From Acanthopleura granulata (taxonomy: Eukaryota > Mollusca > Polyplacophora > Chitonida > Chitonidae), in assembly GCA_016165875.1 (NCBI GenBank), contig JABBOT010000003.1:30299663-30363662 (forward strand): a stretch of DNA of 64,000 bases. The letters are read 5' to 3'. Positions 1 through 13,900 of the stretch are shown in pieces (position 1 is the first letter of the stretch; every line of letters begins with the position of its first letter). The position numbers and the translations under genes are program-made. The notes under the pieces were generated by a model. That model was not told where the DNA came from and searched no databases. It was given only the letters and a program-made list of their open reading frames with translations.

Positions 1-330
1 ACACGTTGGCGACTCAGAGGAGGAGACCATTAACAACACTGAACAGGGTGATGAGAACAGGGTGATGTTTCCCAAACTTTGTGTCTGTGCAACTCCCATT
101 CATACCAACAGATCTATACATGTAGCCGATAAACATATGTGTTTGGAGAGGGATCTATAAACAGCCATGTGACTTGCCTCTGGCCTTCCATGGCTTCCTA
201 TGGGCTCTGCTACTCATTGGTATTACAGGATGTTTATTGGGCAGGGCACAAGGGAAGGTTTAATTTAAAAACTGTGTTGTACTTGTCAAGTGCTGGAACT
301 GATTGATGGAGTGCCAAACAGCTTACTTAC
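1..330. other. TMEM135 intron 5 (partial)
   Basis: Intronic sequence on the minus strand after the exon 5 donor. No further TMEM135 exon and no repeat was recognised. Confidence 0.6.
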
Positions 331-396
331 CTCTCCATGTTTGATTGGTCGAAAGAGGCCACGGGACACTAGCATACGATATATTGTCTCCAAGGC
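331..396 (-). CDS. TMEM135: TMEM135 exon 5
   Basis: The acceptor is TTGTCTTTACAG| and the donor GGAGAG|GTAAGT. The exon is 66 nt, phase 0 to phase 0. It encodes ALETIYRMLVSRGLF, then RPIKHGE, corresponding to the conserved ..ETLFRM.V.RG...NGE segment of TMEM135. This is the last coding exon visible; the next one must lie left of position 1. Confidence 0.94.
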
Positions 397-3300
397 CTGT
401 AAAGACAAACAAATAAAAAAAAAAATTTAAAGGGGTGTGGTTGGGGCTGAAGATTATAAGGTATAACACTGGACATCAGAAACCAACAGGGTAATTTATA
501 ATGCACCAGGAAAGCCCTGGGCCATGGATATCTAAATGGAGCCTGGAACATTTCACATCAATCAAAAGGTTCGCAGACAGACTTAAGTAAACAATAGGGA
601 AATATTGGAGGGGTCTAAAAAGTCAGTGGCAGACATAAAGTGTTAGGGAGGTTTTAGTGTCAACAGAAGAGGGTGTTATCCCAGGAGACACCTGTCACAC
701 CTTTGATGCCAACATGTCAACAACAAAAGAAAACAAATTCCCCCAATCAGTGCTCCCCTTGGTGAGCAATTTGCTATACAGGTCATTTGCAGGGGCCAAC
801 ATAATGGTTTGTATATGGTGCACGTGTAAAAGACTGCTGACTATAATTTAGTCACAACCTGTTGAGATTCTTCCATTTTAATTGCAAACCTATGTGAACA
901 CAGCAGTATGAGTTCATGAATGTCTCCGAGACATGAATAGAAACCAAGACATAAGCCCAACTTTAGGTTATGCAGCAAGAGCCTTTAAACTTCAAGCACA
1001 ACTTCATGATTAAATTCTTGCCCAAAAAAGACCAGGCTGATTCCATTAAATCATGATATTACATGTACTTCCTAATCATGATTCAGGTTTATCAAGTGTA
1101 CCAATCAAAATGAAAACTAGATGCATCTATATGTATTATGGCAATACCCACCTTCATGATTCAGTCATCCCTATTATGCCCCCAATGATCGTAACATTAG
1201 TCAACTATCTGATTCAGTCAAAACATGCGACACAATCATGCCCATTAAAGCGTTACATTAGTCTGGTGATTAGTGTGCTAGCACAGCACAATGACCCAAG
1301 AGCCTCTCATCAATGCTGCCATAATGAGTCCAAGTTCAGCTTACACTGGCTACCTCTTCAGATCTTCACCTCTACTATCAAATTCAGTGAGTTCTTCCTG
1401 GGTATGACGTAAGACAACAATAAAGTAAATAAACATCATTCTGGTGAATTTATTTAGCTTGAAAATTGCATAAGAAAAAAGAACATCGAAAGATTTCCAT
1501 GTTCCAACCAAAGCTATTTCTCACTCTCTCAACCAAATGACATTATTTGGGGACAACCTCTATGGGAAAGATATCAAATTTTGAAATTTTATTACCACAT
1601 TCACTTGTGCTTCTTGGTCCACATTCATTTAAAACACTTCAGACACTTTGACTGAAGTCTAAATTTCTCTGTAGGAGATGATCTTTGAACTTTCTTCACT
1701 TCAAGGTGTTCTGAATCAATTGTAACTCAACTTCAAACTTCACTTGATCACCTCTGGCAGCAAGAATTCAGCCTTACATCAGCTATCAGAACAACTCTCC
1801 TTGGCAAAGGAAGATCAAGGGGCAGCAATTTGTGAATGTTTTCATCACTGTAGCACTGGTCACTGAATGTTTGGTACAACAGATGAAAGGCTTGTGCAGC
1901 TACAATTGACTCTGGCAACACACCCTAGCTAAATATTTATTTCGATAAAGCTATCTGTGGGTACAGCCATTTAAGAGAAAATAGTACCAACACTCTACAA
2001 ATGTATAGAATATACTACAAAAAATCTACTAATAGATAGAAAATACTACCAACAATCTGCAAATACATAACCGTTTTCTGAGCCAGCACAGAGGCATCCT
2101 AATAAAGGAGACTTCACCAAAACATAAATCCTATCGGGTTGTACATGGATTAAAATGAAAACATGTCATGAATTTTAAACCTTTATTTGGCAAATTCATT
2201 TTCTTTAATTTGTGAGTGTGTGTTTCTTTTGGCAACTACAGGACTGATGTGAGGTCAGCTGCCTCTTAATATAGCAATGAATGCATCTTGTTTGTTCATA
2301 CCTACCAAAATCAATCAATTTTATGGCAAAAATAAGTACATGATATAAGTTTGAAAAAAGAATATCAGTAGAAAAAAAGTGGAGACAGCACTGTTTGTTT
2401 GGTTTTCTTTGTTTTTTTTCGCCACTGCTGGCTTAGGGCGGGTGAGCAGAAGAAATCTAATGGTATAGCTAGCAGAGCATAATCCACCCCACACACTGAC
2501 ATAATTTAATACTACCTAGATCATGACAATGCAATATAATTCTGACATGTCAGGATTTGCTTTTAATATTTGATAAATAACATTACTGATTAACTACTAA
2601 ATAATACCACAGCTCCAAGGCCATTCTGGCTTGAAGGACTGTTCAAGGAGAAAACAAAGGCTCCACTGTTCAAGACAATGGATTTCCTTTTTTCTGAATG
2701 TTTTTTTCTGTGCAGAAAGAAGTCTGTTTTTTGTCCGAGGGGAGGGAAGCCAATTCACCCCATTCCCTAAAGCGTGTAAGCCAGGGGAAGAGAGGAGAGG
2801 CTCTCCATCAGTACCCTGACAACAGGAGGCAAACTGAACCAAGAGATGTAAATTGTTTAGAGCAGATTGAGAAATAACAGTCGCTACCATCAACATCGGG
2901 GCTGGGCAGAGAAAGAGAGAGAGAGGTGGTAAGATCTAAGCATATCGGCTCCCCAAGCTCAATGACAAATGGTCTGACTGGCGGAGCTAAACAGCCCAGG
3001 GTTGAGGCTAGCCTGACTCCCCCTACTACAGGTCAGGGGGTTGAACCCTGCGGCTCAGCCCAGCACCAACAGACCCTGGAATGTCAAGTGGTAGAGCCCG
3101 GAGCCATGAAAAATGTGTCCCAACATGGAGGTCACATAAATTTACACCCGAGAGCAGAAGCCGTTTGGGGCATTTCACTACATGCTTATCCTCTGGTTGG
3201 TGTCCTAGAGACCTTAAAATGGGAGCAGCTGTTGTTCTAACAATCCTACAACTACAAAAGATCACTCGCTATATGTACTCACAGTATGTATATGTATGTT

Positions 3301-6300
3301 ATATAGTGTCAGATTCTAGATTGGCTGTCAAATGCCCTATAGTAACCTTCATACTACCAGACTCCCTTCTATAACTGTGCCAATATCTTTAAAACTAGTT
3401 CACTACTGATATCAAACAGTATACCTGTACTTTAATAGCAAACAGGTTGGTTTATTTCTTTTTGAAGTGTTTCACACCTGACTAAAGAATATTTCACTCA
3501 TATCAAGGTGGTATTGCAGGAATACTACTGTATCACTCCAGGATCCGAAACACTTCAAGACATAAAACCGCAATATATGTTTACAGAACTTCAATCAAAC
3601 TTCTATCATGTCTCAGTAATACTTTAGGAATCCTTGATTCATTTCCATATTATTCCACTGTGGAAGAGATATAATTTAACACTTCATCTTGATGATTTTA
3701 ATATGGACTCTGATATAAGGATAACAAAAATATATTTTACACGTATTTACTTATTTGATTAGTGTTTTGCGCCATACTCAAGAATATTTTGTTTATATGC
3801 CGGCGACCACCATTATGGTGGGAGGACACCGGGCAGAGCCAGAGGGAAACCCAAGACCATCCACAGGTTGCTGGTAGACCTTCCCATGTAGGGCCATAGA
3901 GGAAGCCAGCACGAGCTGGGTTTGAACTCACAACAACCACATTGTTGGGAGGATTATGGGTCATTACGCTGTGCTAGCACGCTAACGAATTGAGCCATAT
4001 TAACTAAACATGTACAATATGTGAGCATCTTCAAATCAAGTATACTGTGGAGTGAAGGCAGTGAATTTGTCTGATAAGTGAAATGTGATTTCTGGGTGAT
4101 TGCAAGGGCCAAGGTAATGTTAACAAGATTTGTTTCCATCTTGTACTGGACAAATCACTGCATTACTAAGTCACATTTTAGAGTTCAACCTTTCAATCAT
4201 GCAGTCTTGCAGGTGTAGCTGAATTGGATCTGTTGGTCAATAAACAGTTTCCACCCACCCAGTCCGCCTGCCTCCAAAAAGTAAACTCTCATTCAACCTT
4301 TCAACCTGATTTGTCTCACTAAAGTCAATCCTTTTTTGGCCTTTCTCAAACTTACCTCTTCTTGGATTTGTTTTGATACTATTAAAGTGTCGAGAAAGTC
4401 TGTTATTTATAATCCAGCCCTAATAAATAGAGTGTCATAAACACCAGAAAGTTAACAGTACCATCACTGTAGCCTATAAATGCACAGGTTAAGGGCTGGG
4501 GTATAAAATAATAAATCCTCACCATTATGACCCTATGGGTTACAATGTGCTGATTTACAGTTAGAAGTCAAGACCCTCCACTTTTCACTGAAATACACCG
4601 CCAGATACAAAATCAGTAGCGTAAGCATGCCTACCTAATAAACAATAAGTATAAGAGCACTGGAGTAAGTTCTTTGTGGGATTACTTGTACTTGAACTTA
4701 AGTGCTTCCGCGCGCGGGATTTGTATTAGATAGGTCGAAATCTATACGTCATAATTTCATAATTCTTTCATGTACCTGGAATGAGAAACTTCAACATGCA
4801 TTGTTGGGTTTCTTTTCGGGGTGGCATGCAGTTACATACACATTTTTCCTGGTTTACAACTCCTAAAGAAAGCAAAAAATAAATGTGCCACTGGCATGAG
4901 CCAGATTCCAAATGTCGATCAACCATCATTAGCCCATCAGAAAACATCCAGCCGGTTTACTTTCTCTCCTGACTCTCCTAATCACATTTATAGTGGTGAG
5001 CAGTCATACTTAGTAACTTGGACACATATGGTAATTTCAGTTCATTTCAGTCTTGAAGCATGAGATTCCATAAGCCCTTCATGGCTACTATTTTAACCAA
5101 TTCACTACAAACATGTATTAATTTGCACAGGTCACTAAACAGTCACAGAGAAAATGTTTAATGCCTAATGACAGAGCCTTGCAAACTTTTTAGCAGAACA
5201 TATCAGATTCCACTGAAGAATCGTTATTCTTATTCCCCAAAATACAACTTACAAGTTCCATCTTTAATAAAGAACTGGCATTCAACAGAATTTCTGTGGC
5301 CTGGCCACAGAAATGCTCCGAACCACTTCACAGACTGAAAATTGGAGGCCTGAACTGTACTACCAAAACTCACTGAACAATCTTTAGCCCCAATAAAAGT
5401 TACTCCAAAATATATGCATGAATGCCTGGGTGTTTCAGAAGCTTGAAATCCACTTCATTCATGGCGCTAGTTTTTTAAAGAGGTGCAACGTTACCCACAG
5501 CTAACCAAACACCTTTCTAACCAATCTTCACCACCACTACAAGCAAGGGCACACCTAGAGAGGGGTTGATTATGAATGGCCACATCCCATCACTTTCTGA
5601 CAAATTATACCTAATCCTGGCTGATCCCAATTTCCACAGACTAAGTCAGCAAAGCGAGCGTCTCTGCTTGTCAACACGGCCTCTGCACCCCCATGGCTTT
5701 CTGGTCGTGCACTCTGAGGCGTCGTGCCAGGGGAAAGTCTAGTGTCAGTAAGTAATCCAGGAGACTGTTGACACAGCATGTTTGTGCATCCAGAGATACC
5801 CGGGAGCTCAGTGCCTGAGCCCTGAGTAAACTGACTTTGCTGTGTCGGGGTCTGACCACAAGTGCTAGGGGAAACAATACCAGCGAGGTGTTCCTTACAC
5901 CTCTTTCGTCCCCTGTAGGGGTGGGGTCACTTGTCGACTTGAACAGGTAGTCAGGGGATAGTGTTCATGTGGCTGGACTATCAGGTGCATAATTCTGAGG
6001 AGACTGAGCCAGGGATATATGTAATACAACTAAGGGTGTCTTAAAGTATTGACATTTCATGAAAATGATTTCATTTTACTAAAGAACCTTATAAGATATT
6101 TGCAAGATATTATCTGAAGGAGAACTTTTGCAATATGCTACAAATTAAGAAGAAATTTCACCCAATCCGAAAGAGAGATAGTTAGAAATCACAAATAAAA
6201 TTCACAAGGAGCTGCATAAAAAAAAAAACACACATACTGTAGTACTGGACCTAAAATTTGGTCTATGACTATAGTGTTCATTTTGCCCGATTTTGAGAGT

Positions 6301-9300
6301 TCTGTTGATTGCAGAAGTTGTTTCAACATTTGTTTTGAATGTAGTATGACATCCTACTATAAAAATGTATCAGTATAAAGTTTCAGTAAGAAAAGAAATA
6401 TTTTCTGACCTTAAGTTGCCTCTAGAAAAGCACTTTTTGGGTGCAAAATATTAGGTCAAAGACAGCAGATCTCAATGAATGGTTACAGCTTAAATATCAC
6501 ATGGGCAATATTTCAGCCATATCAGCGATAGCCACAACTTTTCGACTCTCAGTCATCAAGCCACAGCTGACAATGTCTATGTTTAGCTGACAAAAAAACA
6601 TGACAAAAAACGCAGCTTCTTGAACGACAGCTAACAAATCAATTCTGTTACATGTGCATTTGTATAAATGTATGTGTGACAGACACTGATGCTGGTGGCA
6701 CTTTAAAATGTAAATCTTAATTTAAAAGGTCTGTCACAACATACAGGTGTATCTGATAATTTCTGAAATGGACACTTCATTTACAAGAGATTTACATGTA
6801 AATGACAAGATTATGTAAAACAACCACTGTTCGATCCAAAAGTAATTAAATAATTTAATTCTGTTAAATAAATCTAAGATGTGACAAGCAGTTAATATGA
6901 CGTGCAAATGTCAATGCCACCAGGATGTCATAAATTTGATGGCGTTTAATTAGCTGCACACCTTGAAGGATTAAAAGATTTAAAGAACAGATCAAAATCT
7001 AGTCGTTAGCTAAGACATCATTAAAGAAAGATAAAAACTCTGAAACAATAAATCCAGACAAACTGTCCTGAAGAAGTAATTAAACAGAAACAAAAAACAT
7101 GCCAAACCAGTTCAGAGATCTTAACAAGAATATTATTCTGGCAAACGTCATATTCGTTGCCATCAGATAAGTTGGTGTTTACGAAAGAAATTACGTTGGT
7201 CATCAATTACTTTCAAACTTGACAAACCTGTCACAAAAGGATGATAATATTCTTAATCGTTGTTCTGACAACTTCCCTTATGGCACCACATCTTCAGCGA
7301 CACAGAGCAAATGTGACTCACAAAAGGCTGATGGGATATGTATCGTTATTACAATCTTCGTTTTAATTTATCTCTTGAATATTAAAAGTTGACAATATCC
7401 GCTTTCAACATTGTTTATGTCATTTTAAAGCAGTGATCAGAAAATCAACCTGATTGCACTTGGATGGAAGCCCTGGCAGGTAAAAATCTGTAAAACTTTT
7501 ATGATCGACAGACAGACAGGTGCAAACCTTAAGTGCACCCCTCACCTACTCACCCACCCATCCAACCTGCATGCACAGATAAAAACGTGTATGCCACAGG
7601 TATCACAGAAAATTAGCACTGTTGTAGAAGCCTGTATAAAGGACTTGGTCACACACTAGCCTGAAAGTGTCAGGTGATACTTTGGCTACAAGATCAATCA
7701 CCTTGAAGGACAATACAATATTTCTTTGTGCCAGGTTTCTTATGGACAGCCAGAAATTTTTGTGGAACTGGAAACAGCACCCTGCGACATGATGCTTAAA
7801 AGATACATGAAAGGGATCTCTAAAACAAGGATTACATTTATAAGCCAAATGAAGAAAATTATGTCAAAAATTTTTTTTTATTTTCATTTTTGTGGTATAT
7901 TTTATACCTGTTAATTACACTATCGATTTATGCATATTTTCTGTCAATGGTCAGATTTTTTCAGAAATAACGTCATTGATGAATTTTCTTGGAATGCAAT
8001 GTAAACCCCTGAAGTGCCTCCAGCCCTGGTAGCTATAGTGACGAACATTAGCATATATTCAGTTGGTGCCATTTTGTTTCTCTGCAAGCAAACAACATAT
8101 TCATTCCTAGATTTCTCTGTTCAGAGATGGTTTGGTGTGCCATTTTTGGTTGTTCCAACAAGAGTGGGAAGGATTTGAGCATCAGCTTCTTCCGAATTTC
8201 CTCGTGATGTGATATTTTAACAGGAACAGATGAGGAAAACGAAGCGAACCAACTTTTCCCCAAGTGACCATAGCAGAGTTTGCTCTGATCACTTCACTGT
8301 TACTTGCTTCGAGCGAAGTTCAACTGAAATGGCTCAGTTTGGGTGACCGAGCCATAAGCCGACTGCGACCCCATACCGTTGCCACAGCTGCCCTTGGCGA
8401 CAGTACTTGGATTAAGTATCAAGGAAAATGAACAGCCAACCCGGTAGGTCGCCGCTGAAGAGGCCGCAATGTAGACAAGGTGACGTGGTGCAAGCGGCTC
8501 CCCCTATTCAGTCAGTTCCCCCCCCCCCCTGCAGAGTGGTCTTAATAACTTTACTTCACTGTTGACATCACCACTGCAGGCTACTTAATTTTCGGACTGA
8601 CCACTGGGGATTTAAGAAAACTGTACTTTAAAGCCACTTTTACCCCTCCCCTCCCCCACCGAAAAGAAGGTTGACAATTTTTTTTTTGTACTTGTAAATG
8701 TTATTATACATCATAAGCTGCACATTATGATACAAAATCAAACCGTTTCATGTATTCTTTAAATGTTGGATAGGAAGCTGCACTAAAGTTGCCCTAACTT
8801 GCCCTAAATTTTTCTCACCCAACAGTGAATATAGATTTATTAAAAAAAAATGTCTTCCCAACATCAGCCGGAAAGAAGCAGTACAAATGAGGAAGTCCTC
8901 ATATGTTCAAGGCATTCCTCGATGTCTACTGCCAGCTAATGCTGACAACCATGCAAGCCAAGACAAAGATGAAAAGCTCCCCTGAGTGACGGCGCTCTGA
9001 TCACAAAGTCTGCCCAAATAAAGCGTCAAACACAGAGTAACTTCACCCGTTCTGGAACCAGACCAGAGCAGAAACTTTATCTCTTTCTCTATAACTCATC
9101 ACTCAAATTCTATATGCTCATCTGCATGGCTAGCCCGCAAGCCACTCTCATCGGCTTGCGTAGTTACTATCTTTCAGTGCCTTTTAATTTGTTGTTGCCA
9201 CATATAAGTTTGTGTTGAATGGTAAACTTGTATTCTACAGATTCCTCATCATCTAAGAATCCATAATAACAGAGAATCACATATTCCATGGTGAAAGACT

Positions 9301-10941
9301 TATGAAACCTCTGGAAAACTTTATGTTCACCTTAATTACAACATCACTCAGCTTTATGGGTTGAGGCAACTGTTAAACCTTTGCCAAGTTACTGACAAAT
9401 TCTCCCATGTGTATCGATGGACGACAAGCGGAATCGCTAAGTATGCATGGGCAGGTTTCCTTCTACATGTATTAAACTCATGCTAGAACATAAGCGCCAC
9501 ATCTGACAGACATCTGTGCATGCATATATTCACAACTTCCATACTTTTTTCTAACACTATTTCGAACATGCAATTTTACACACTTCAGCCTCGTGTGTGC
9601 TTGATGGAATGGCTGGAATATGTACAGTACGTAGGTTTGCTTAGGTTTTTATATAGTATTTACAAATTTTTCAGTCACAAAAGAGTTCTTACAGAATGTA
9701 TATATATACTATGTCTTCTTGTGGCATGACGAGTCCATGCCGGAAAAACACTGCCAAAAGTGTAACGTCATGCCAGAGACAGCATACATTTTCAAAAGTC
9801 TTTGACTTGATCCTGGGAACAGCTTGAGACTCTGACAGCATATACTAAGGATGCAAAAACTTACAGAAGAAATCAGCCTAGATGCGATCTTTTTTTTCTC
9901 TTAACCTAATCAATACAAGATACTTGGAGACATGAGTCTCTGTATTTCTTACATGGTATAAAGCTATTGGGGGTGTTAAGTAGATACTTCATCCAGCCGG
10001 TCTTAATAAAGGAGAGCATGATTGAACAGGTTTACAATTCATTTTCATTTAAATGTATAGCGAGATGCATCTAGTAAAAGCCCTGCTTCCTAAATGATTG
10101 ATAATCAATGCAGGTGAGGTCACTGGAAACTGAATTAAATGCAGATAAATTACAGAGGAGTTCGAATAAAGCTTATTCAACTCTACTGGCCTCACCAAAG
10201 TTCCACTGACCTAAAGCCAGTGGTCCAGTGTTGATCCCAAGTTCTGCTTATAGAGTGTGAGCACTTCTTAAAAGCTCAAAGGTTAAATAAATATTACCCA
10301 TTTCTTTTTCAGACTACATATACATCTGGCCTACAGAAACACACAAAAAGTTTAATAACTCCTGTCCTAGACCTGAAATTAAACAGCCAACTTTATGTTT
10401 TTTTGGCCATCAATGTCAAGAAAAATATCTCCCCACTTCCGCGTCAGTAAATCCCAATGTTAAAACATAGTATTAATACATGGGGCCTCCCAGCAATTTC
10501 TCCCCGTCTTTGTTATAACTGAATTACAATTTGAAAACTGGGTTAAGATGAAGATATATGCCTCAGGTGCTACTCACGGGTCCATCACATAGTGTCACAT
10601 GGGTTGCAGGAAATTAGCATAATACCAGTGTCTGGCTTAGCGATGTGTTGATATGCAGGCACCTTCAGTCAGCATAATCAGTACCCTTAATACAACATCT
10701 GCACAGATTAGCCGACTCCCCCTACACACAGGCTTATTAAACAGGGGCCCTGGGGGCAATACGCTGTCACAGTTCAGTGAACTGATGTCATCTGCACTGA
10801 TGCTTTTCAACAACATTTCCTCCCATTTTAAAACCCTGCACAGGCAGCCTATTGCTAGAATAAAAAATTGTTTTCGACAAACTTAATCTTCCCACTTACA
10901 TTTCATCATAAAAAAATATGATTCTAGGTCAAAGAGATGTA

Positions 10942-10977
<36 letters not shown>

Positions 10978-13900
10978 ATAATAATTCCTGTAACAGTTAC
11001 AAAAAAAAAAATGTCTCATTGACAAATTGACATAAAATTAAAAGTCGTACCTCAGAGCATGATTGGGTACAGTTAACTGTAGTTGATTCCCATTGCACAT
11101 ACATGTCAATGAGTTATCCTTAACAATGTTTGCAAACAAGTCTGAACTCCAAAAGTTCAACCCCTGGGAATTGCAAAGCCTTTACCGCTACACTAAATCT
11201 GCTTCTACACGTGGAAAAAAGAGTAACAGGCTCTCAGTAAAGACACTGCTGTGGAAAAATAAAAGCTAGTGGTTTTGTTTTCATCTGTTTTCCTTTTCAC
11301 AAACTGTGATTATGGAACCATTTTAATTTAGTTATTCAAAACTTTGGATGCTGGTTTGTTCCCCGACCAACTATTCCACTTTTTACCTGCATGGAAAACT
11401 TCAGCACGTTTCTAATCTTCAAACAACTTTGTCAGTGCTGATGTCGCAACATTCAGACATGAACCTAGCTAGAGGAATACATTTGATGAAATCTTAAGGA
11501 AATAAAGATGAACACAACATTACAACATGACATTCATTCAGAACAAAGATATATTTAAACAAACTTGTTTGATCTTTACATACAGCTGGCTACACTTCAG
11601 AAACAAAGCAAAAAGCAGATGAACTGTTGTCAGCGCATAGATTTTAACAGGCATGTATTTTGGATTTTCCTGTAACTAATTTGCATACACCTGTAGATGT
11701 AGTGTCTGAGCATGAACACCTGGATAATTTGCACGATGTCAGCAGTTCTGATCTGTGATCGTCTATATCCTGGCTTCTCAACCGAGAGAGAGAGAGAGAA
11801 CCCGTGTCAGATAAGCAGTGATCAAAGAGGCTTTGTCATCTTGGGGACTAACACAAAGCGATTATTCTGATTCGGACAGAGATGATCCATGTTGGAATAT
11901 ACATGTAGGTATGATCAAAGAATGCAGGGAATTTCACTACACCAGGTGATCAGGATAAACTTCAAATGTACCTGTATAGTAGACCTACATGTACAAAATG
12001 GTAAATGTGCACACAGTAATAGACTGAAGGTGCCTATACTGTGGTATATTCTCAGTCTGGGGACACGCAGATACATAAATGTGGCTGTGCACATCTAATA
12101 GCTGCTTGCTTAAGACAGAGTGTGAAAATCACAACTATTTCCCCAATTTTCTAAAAGTTGAATTGTTAAGTCACAAAAATGAAAAAAAAACAACATTTCT
12201 ACCCACTAATTCCTGTACATGTTTGTGTAATGAATTAAATTACTCATTTTCACAAAAAATAATTTGGATATTTACTGGGAGTAATGATAATGAAGATGTC
12301 AGTAATGCTAACTGTATGATACAAATTCAAATGGCACACAAGAACTAGTTTCTAACATATACCGCGAATGACAGTAAACATAAAAATTTAAGTGAATATA
12401 ACTTGAATTCTTACCACATTTGAAGTGTACGCAGCCAAAATGCCCCTCCTGAAAAAAAAAAACAACGCCACATTTCATCAATTGCCAACACACTATAAAC
12501 AGAATCTTACATTTCATACAAGCACTATTTTCACATTATTATATGCCTTAAAATTCCATAAGCTACCTAAAGTAGGATAGATCTTAATTCATAAAAAATT
12601 ACTACATAAACAGCAAGCGATACACCCAGTGAGTAATATTTATATAATCAAGGTATTTCTAAAGCGTTCTTACCTTGAGTACGATTATCACACAAAAAAT
12701 ACGAGAAATGAAAATACCTGTACGTATATGCATGTAACACTGCGTAAAATGAGCTATCCATAAAACTTATTCATTAATAACAGTAATTACTGGACCAGCT
12801 AAAGAATGACGAGTGAGAATTTGCTAAGTTATTTTCTGGTTAATGAAACAAAAGCAAAAGCCAAACATGGTTAAATGAAAACATGAAAGCACAACAAATG
12901 ACACAGGCACATACACTGCCTAATAATAGGGACAAACTTCGGATGTAACGGCAAAAAAGCTTCTTCACAAAATCTGCATCAGGCTGATTTATATATCATG
13001 TATGCATGCAGACATAGTTATGACATGTTATTACAGGTAATAAAACATTATTACACATAATGAAATGTTCTTACAGGGAAATAAAATGTTATTACATGTA
13101 AAAAAAAATGAGAGCCATGCACACAAAAAGACTTCAGTTGAAAATGCAGGTGATTCTTAAATCTTGAAGTACAATACAATATTTCGTTTATTTGTTTGGT
13201 GTTTAAACTCACACCCTAGAAGCTTTCATTCATAGAGTGGTTGTTAAGTAGGCAGATGAACCTACAGTAGTTTACAGTATGTTACATTTACAAAAAAAAT
13301 GTCTGAAAATGATGGCAGACCTAGTAAGAGCTTAACTTATACCTGTGACCTTAACAGTTAGAGAGTCTCGGCTTCAGACATAAGCTAAAATCCTCCTTGG
13401 CCAGCATTGGGCCAAGTGAAACACAGAAAAAGAATTCTTTAAATATTAATGCATTTATTTGAGTGAATTCCGAGAAAAAGTATCAGCAAGCTCTTCCCTT
13501 CATTTCACAAGATGCAAACACAGTGGTGTTTATAATTTGATCAACCATTAATTAACAATGGAGACAGATTACAGAAAGAATTCAATCCACCAGTCCATGA
13601 GACAAACCCAGAACTGATCTCCCATTACCACCAAAGCTGCATGGCAAACAGGCAATATGGTCACCCGTACATACAGACAAATGAAACAACTGAACACTAC
13701 GTTCTACAAACATAAAAAGGAAAAAAAAAAAGAGGAGATTATGAGTATCAATGACCCAATCTTTGCTTTCATTATCAAACATCGTATCATTTATGTGCAC
13801 TCAGGTATACTCAGACAGTAATTTACAGAATTTTCATGGTTCAACAGATCAAAGGAAATGCACTAACCACAAGTGTCTTACTCACTGTAACCTGTCACTT

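Larger units (their letters stand above)
397..12414. other. TMEM135 intron 4 (12 kb)
   Basis: A large AT-rich intron. It contains SINE remnants at 1262-1360 and 3741-3997, an unclassified tRNA-like repeat at about 2940-3260, the THAP relic at 8127-8385, a (GA)n tract and a 31-nt poly-A. The GC-richer block at 5570-5990 has no frame I can assign. The rest shows nothing recognisable. Confidence 0.7.

Noticed and set aside
5570..5990. GC-rich block with overlapping minus-strand frames, considered as an exon of another gene or a transposon
   Set aside because: No domain, no clean splice pair and no terminal repeats could be recognised.
13185..13255. TTTATTTGTTTGGTGTTTAA resembling a reversed SINE tail
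   Set aside because: The similarity ends after about 20 nt and no body follows.
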